Below, one piece after another: positions 61,440 to 64,000 of a DNA stretch of 64,000 nt. The stretch is taken from assembly GCF_000330505.1 (NCBI RefSeq), contig NW_004440189.1, forward strand, positions 787,704-851,703. The letters run 5' to 3'. Below the pieces are notes generated by a model. The model was not told the origin of the DNA. It saw only the letters and a program-made list of their open reading frames with translations, and made no database searches. The stretch is from Entamoeba invadens IP1. Taxonomy: Eukaryota; Evosea; Mastigamoebida; Endamoebidae. Every line of letters starts with the position of its first letter. The stretch's first letter is position 1. The position numbers and the translations under genes are program-made.

Positions 61440-64000
61440 TTATTTATAGTGCATATAATCATGTACCAAGTCATTGAAAGTCTGCGACTTGGCGTCTAGA
61501 CACTTGTAAATCAACTGCCTGAACTCCTCTCTTGCTTCATCTTCTTTTTTGTCAAACATGAACATGTTTCTCATGTACTCGATATCTTTCTCGCTTTGTA
61601 ATTCAGGTATTCCAGTCGCAAGCATGAGTCTGAATAAGTATATGAAAAGTGAACCTTGTTTTCTTATACACGCAAACGCTCTTAAGCAGAGGTCTTCGAA
61701 TAATTTGAAGTTTGGAGCTCCTCGTCCTCCCATCACATGTGCAAAGTGTCCAGTAAATTTGAATGGTGTGCGCTCTCTTTTCACGCCGAATTTCGATTTG
61801 AAGTTGCCCAAAAAGTGTCCGAAGTCGATATGAAAAAATTTGCCATCTTTTCTAATCATCACATTATCACTATGTCGATCACCAATGCCTAAGATGTATG
61901 TGGCAACACAATAGCCAGCACATGAATACACAAAGTTTTCGACTGCTTGGTCGAATGTCACTTTTGACTCGGGGCGACTGCATTGTTCTTTCAACCACTT
62001 TGTTAGTAGATCCTCTTTAAAGACTCTAAAGGTACCTTCATTATCTGCTATGATCTTCCCATATGTTTCAGAGTCTTGCACCAACTCAAGCATGCCAGTT
62101 TCATCACCAGTAGCTATACATCGATATGGTAACATTCTCAAATCAAGTCCAGCCGACTTCCATATGTTATTCATCAGTTGAAGCATTTGAAGAGTTAATA
62201 CGTCCTGTCGTAAGTCGTCTCCCACTTTTTGAATGACCGTAATGTTGTTACCAATCGGATCAACGTTTTCTAAAACTAGCATTAGTGGCTTCTTCTTCGA
62301 CGAGAATACATTCCCACAATTTTTCACTGGCTTCTTGACTCGGAATCGAGAGTCTAAAGGAAGCGACATCTCTTCGGGATATTTGAGCTTCACAAGTCCA
62401 TTGCGCAAATATTCCTTTTGTTCCTCGCGGTCGGCGATGTTTTTGACTTCGTTAGCGATGACAACCAACTCGTTTTGGAAATTCACTTCGTTGTACAGTT
62501 CAGTTTTGTACCCCTCAATCCCATTCAAAAACGACTCTAACAAGACTCCGTAGCGTTCAGCCACTCTATTATCATGCATCTCTGCTTTTAAGAACCAAAA
62601 GAATTGGTGCCCGATTATGTTTTTGTTTCTGAGAGCACGCCTCAACAAGAAGAAGGCCAAGAAGCTCTGGTGATGAATTTCAAATTTCAATGCTTGGACA
62701 AGTTGTGGGAGAAAGTCGACAAGCTCATGGTCTTTCATTGCGTCTATACACTTCAAAGCAAAGAGTCGTACCTTTTCATCAGGAAATCTAAAGTCTAAGA
62801 GTTCGAGTGCAGGTGTTGGTTCTAATAAAGGCCATCTTTCAAGGAGTCTATGCAGTTCAATGACTTCGTCTTGCTTTGTAAAGTCTACAGCAGACACTAG
62901 TCTTGCTAAAGCGCGAGGCTTTGTATTCATTACAAGTCCTCTATAAATCCAAAGGAGTCGAATTTCTTCCTCAGTCAAAGAAACAAGGGGGTCTGCCTCT
63001 ACGGCTGCTTTGTACATGTCTTTATGTTCTGGAAGTAATTTATTTGTTTGTTGGAGAGTGCGTCGGAGCTCCTCTTTGGTAGCTATAAATGTGTCCATCT
63101 TCACGGGCTTATCAAATTCAATCATTCGATAGATCAACTTGCACCGACCAGTACTATTCTCGCAGCACATTGCATATGGATTAGGGTTGATATTTTCCCA
63201 CATCCCAACATTGAATGTCCCTTTCATGAAGTACCCATTGTAATCGACTAATTTGCAATTCACAGTACTTAAACAGATGTCGTGTTCTCTATTTTCACCA
63301 CCTTTACTTCCAAGTTGTGCTTCAGTGTAATACACTGAAATAATAAGACGCGTTTCTTTAGGTAATGTTGATAATAACATGTCAAATAATATAGTGATGG
63401 GGGTACTAATTTGAACAAACCCATCGATCACTTCTATCACTTCACTACATTCAGGTTTTGATAAAATACGAGTGCCATAGTGTAATGACGCGATAAAATA
63501 GATACGAGAGAGAAAACGCTGATCATTGGGTTTCATTTTCAATTTCCCACACCCCATGATCTGAATCCCAAAGTTGATCATCGCCCCACGCTGACTCAAA
63601 AACAACGAAATTTTCTCGGTTTTCCCCCAATAATTGTTGCCAACAAACATATGAAAATATTTTGACATCTTTAATTTCTCGGGGTCGTACAAATACTGAT
63701 ACATCTTGGAACGTTTGTACAAGACTATGTCAATCGGTTCATTGTGTGCTACACATCGCCGAATGTAATCAAAATCACACAACGTGTATTCACTCCCATC
63801 ATTCTTCCTTTCTGTTAATACTTGACATTTCGTCTTGTTATATAACAAACTTGGGCACCAAAAATTCATTTGAGCCTCGCACTTTAAGGACAAAATCATT
63901 GGCAGTCGACCCTTCATCAAAGAGAGTTGGTTTCATTGTGAAAAGTTTTGTGTACAATGAATTAATGACAGTACATACTGTGTCTGACAATGACTGTGCA
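61440..64000 (-). CDS. Class I phosphoinositide 3-kinase catalytic subunit, 5' end beyond the window
   Basis: Exon 63807-61440 and upstream exon (from 63851 to beyond 64000) join across a 43-nt intron (GTTTGT...AAAG). The in-window 5' exon encodes the end of the Ras-binding domain (NDFVLKVRGSNEFL), then CDFDYIRRC. C2-like and helical (EEEIRLLWIYRGLV) regions follow, then the kinase: VGDDLRQD, GIGDRHSDNVMI, IDFGHFLGNFKSKFGVKRERTPF. The activation loop with KFGxxRER is of class I type, which makes PIP3. The protein ends SQTFNDLVHDYMHYK. The upstream part (adaptor-binding region, if any) is not in the window. Confidence 0.94.

Overview
This is a eukaryotic nuclear window, A+T-rich with short A/T-rich spacers, and the sequence points to the genus Entamoeba. 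The evidence is: (i) about two dozen tiny introns (roughly 38-96 nt), nearly all beginning GTTTGT; (ii) a transmembrane receptor kinase with a Cys-rich ectodomain and a TKL kinase; (iii) Entamoeba-type TLDc and F-box-like leucine-rich proteins; (iv) a class I PI3K and a very high density of membrane-traffic genes. High intron frequency and a Tc1/mariner-like inverted-repeat element would fit Entamoeba invadens, but I cannot prove the species. Two runs of exactly 100 N (11232-11331, 41130-41229) are scaffold gaps of unknown true size.

Layout. 0-9 kb: coiled-coil protein, small type I membrane protein, Rab-like GTPase, a degenerate XRN-family protein, RNA polymerase III subunit RPC5 and a transmembrane kinase whose two halves are joined by an intron. 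9-19 kb: CK2 beta, a small RBR ubiquitin ligase, a SET-domain protein beside a gap, a TLDc protein, a START protein, a Gln-rich protein, a VAMP-like SNARE and a polytopic membrane protein. 19-27 kb: endosulfine-like protein, RPAP3-like TPR protein, NEDD8, an acidic protein, a Mei2-like RNA-binding protein, a Sec7/ARF-GEF-like protein and a spacer with a 294-bp MITE. 27-39.5 kb: DENN-LIM protein, TBC protein, MED7, ABCF ATPase, nucleoplasmin-like protein, a TKL pseudokinase, LAS1 and a TBC1D20-like protein. 39.5-49 kb: TFIIIC-like zinc-finger protein (broken by a gap), an SMP-domain protein, a coiled-coil protein, a PRA1-like protein, a PP2C phosphatase and an amino-acid transporter with four exons. 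49-64 kb: four small proteins of unknown function, divergent importin alpha, two F-box-like LRR proteins, DBP10 helicase, ribosomal protein eL32, a PH-domain protein and the catalytic subunit of class I PI3K, which runs off the right edge.

How the genes relate. Genes are separately transcribed, not operonic. Membrane traffic and phosphoinositide/lipid handling dominate (Rab, two TBC proteins, DENN-LIM, Sec7-like, SNARE, PRA1, SMP, START, PH, PI3K). A second theme is transcription and ribosome biogenesis (RPC5, TFIIIC-like, MED7, RPAP3, LAS1, DBP10, eL32, XRN-like). Signalling genes include CK2 beta, the TMK, a pseudokinase, PP2C and an endosulfine-like PP2A inhibitor.

The most unusual points are the XRN homologue that has lost nearly all catalytic acids, the endosulfine-like protein, the VAMP-like SNARE with Gln at the zero layer, the Rab without C-terminal cysteines, the Sec7 domain without its second motif, the DENN-LIM fusion, the MITE, and a relaxed 3' splice site that includes AAG. 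All exon joins are inferred from splice signals plus reading frame plus family alignment; no transcript data were available.
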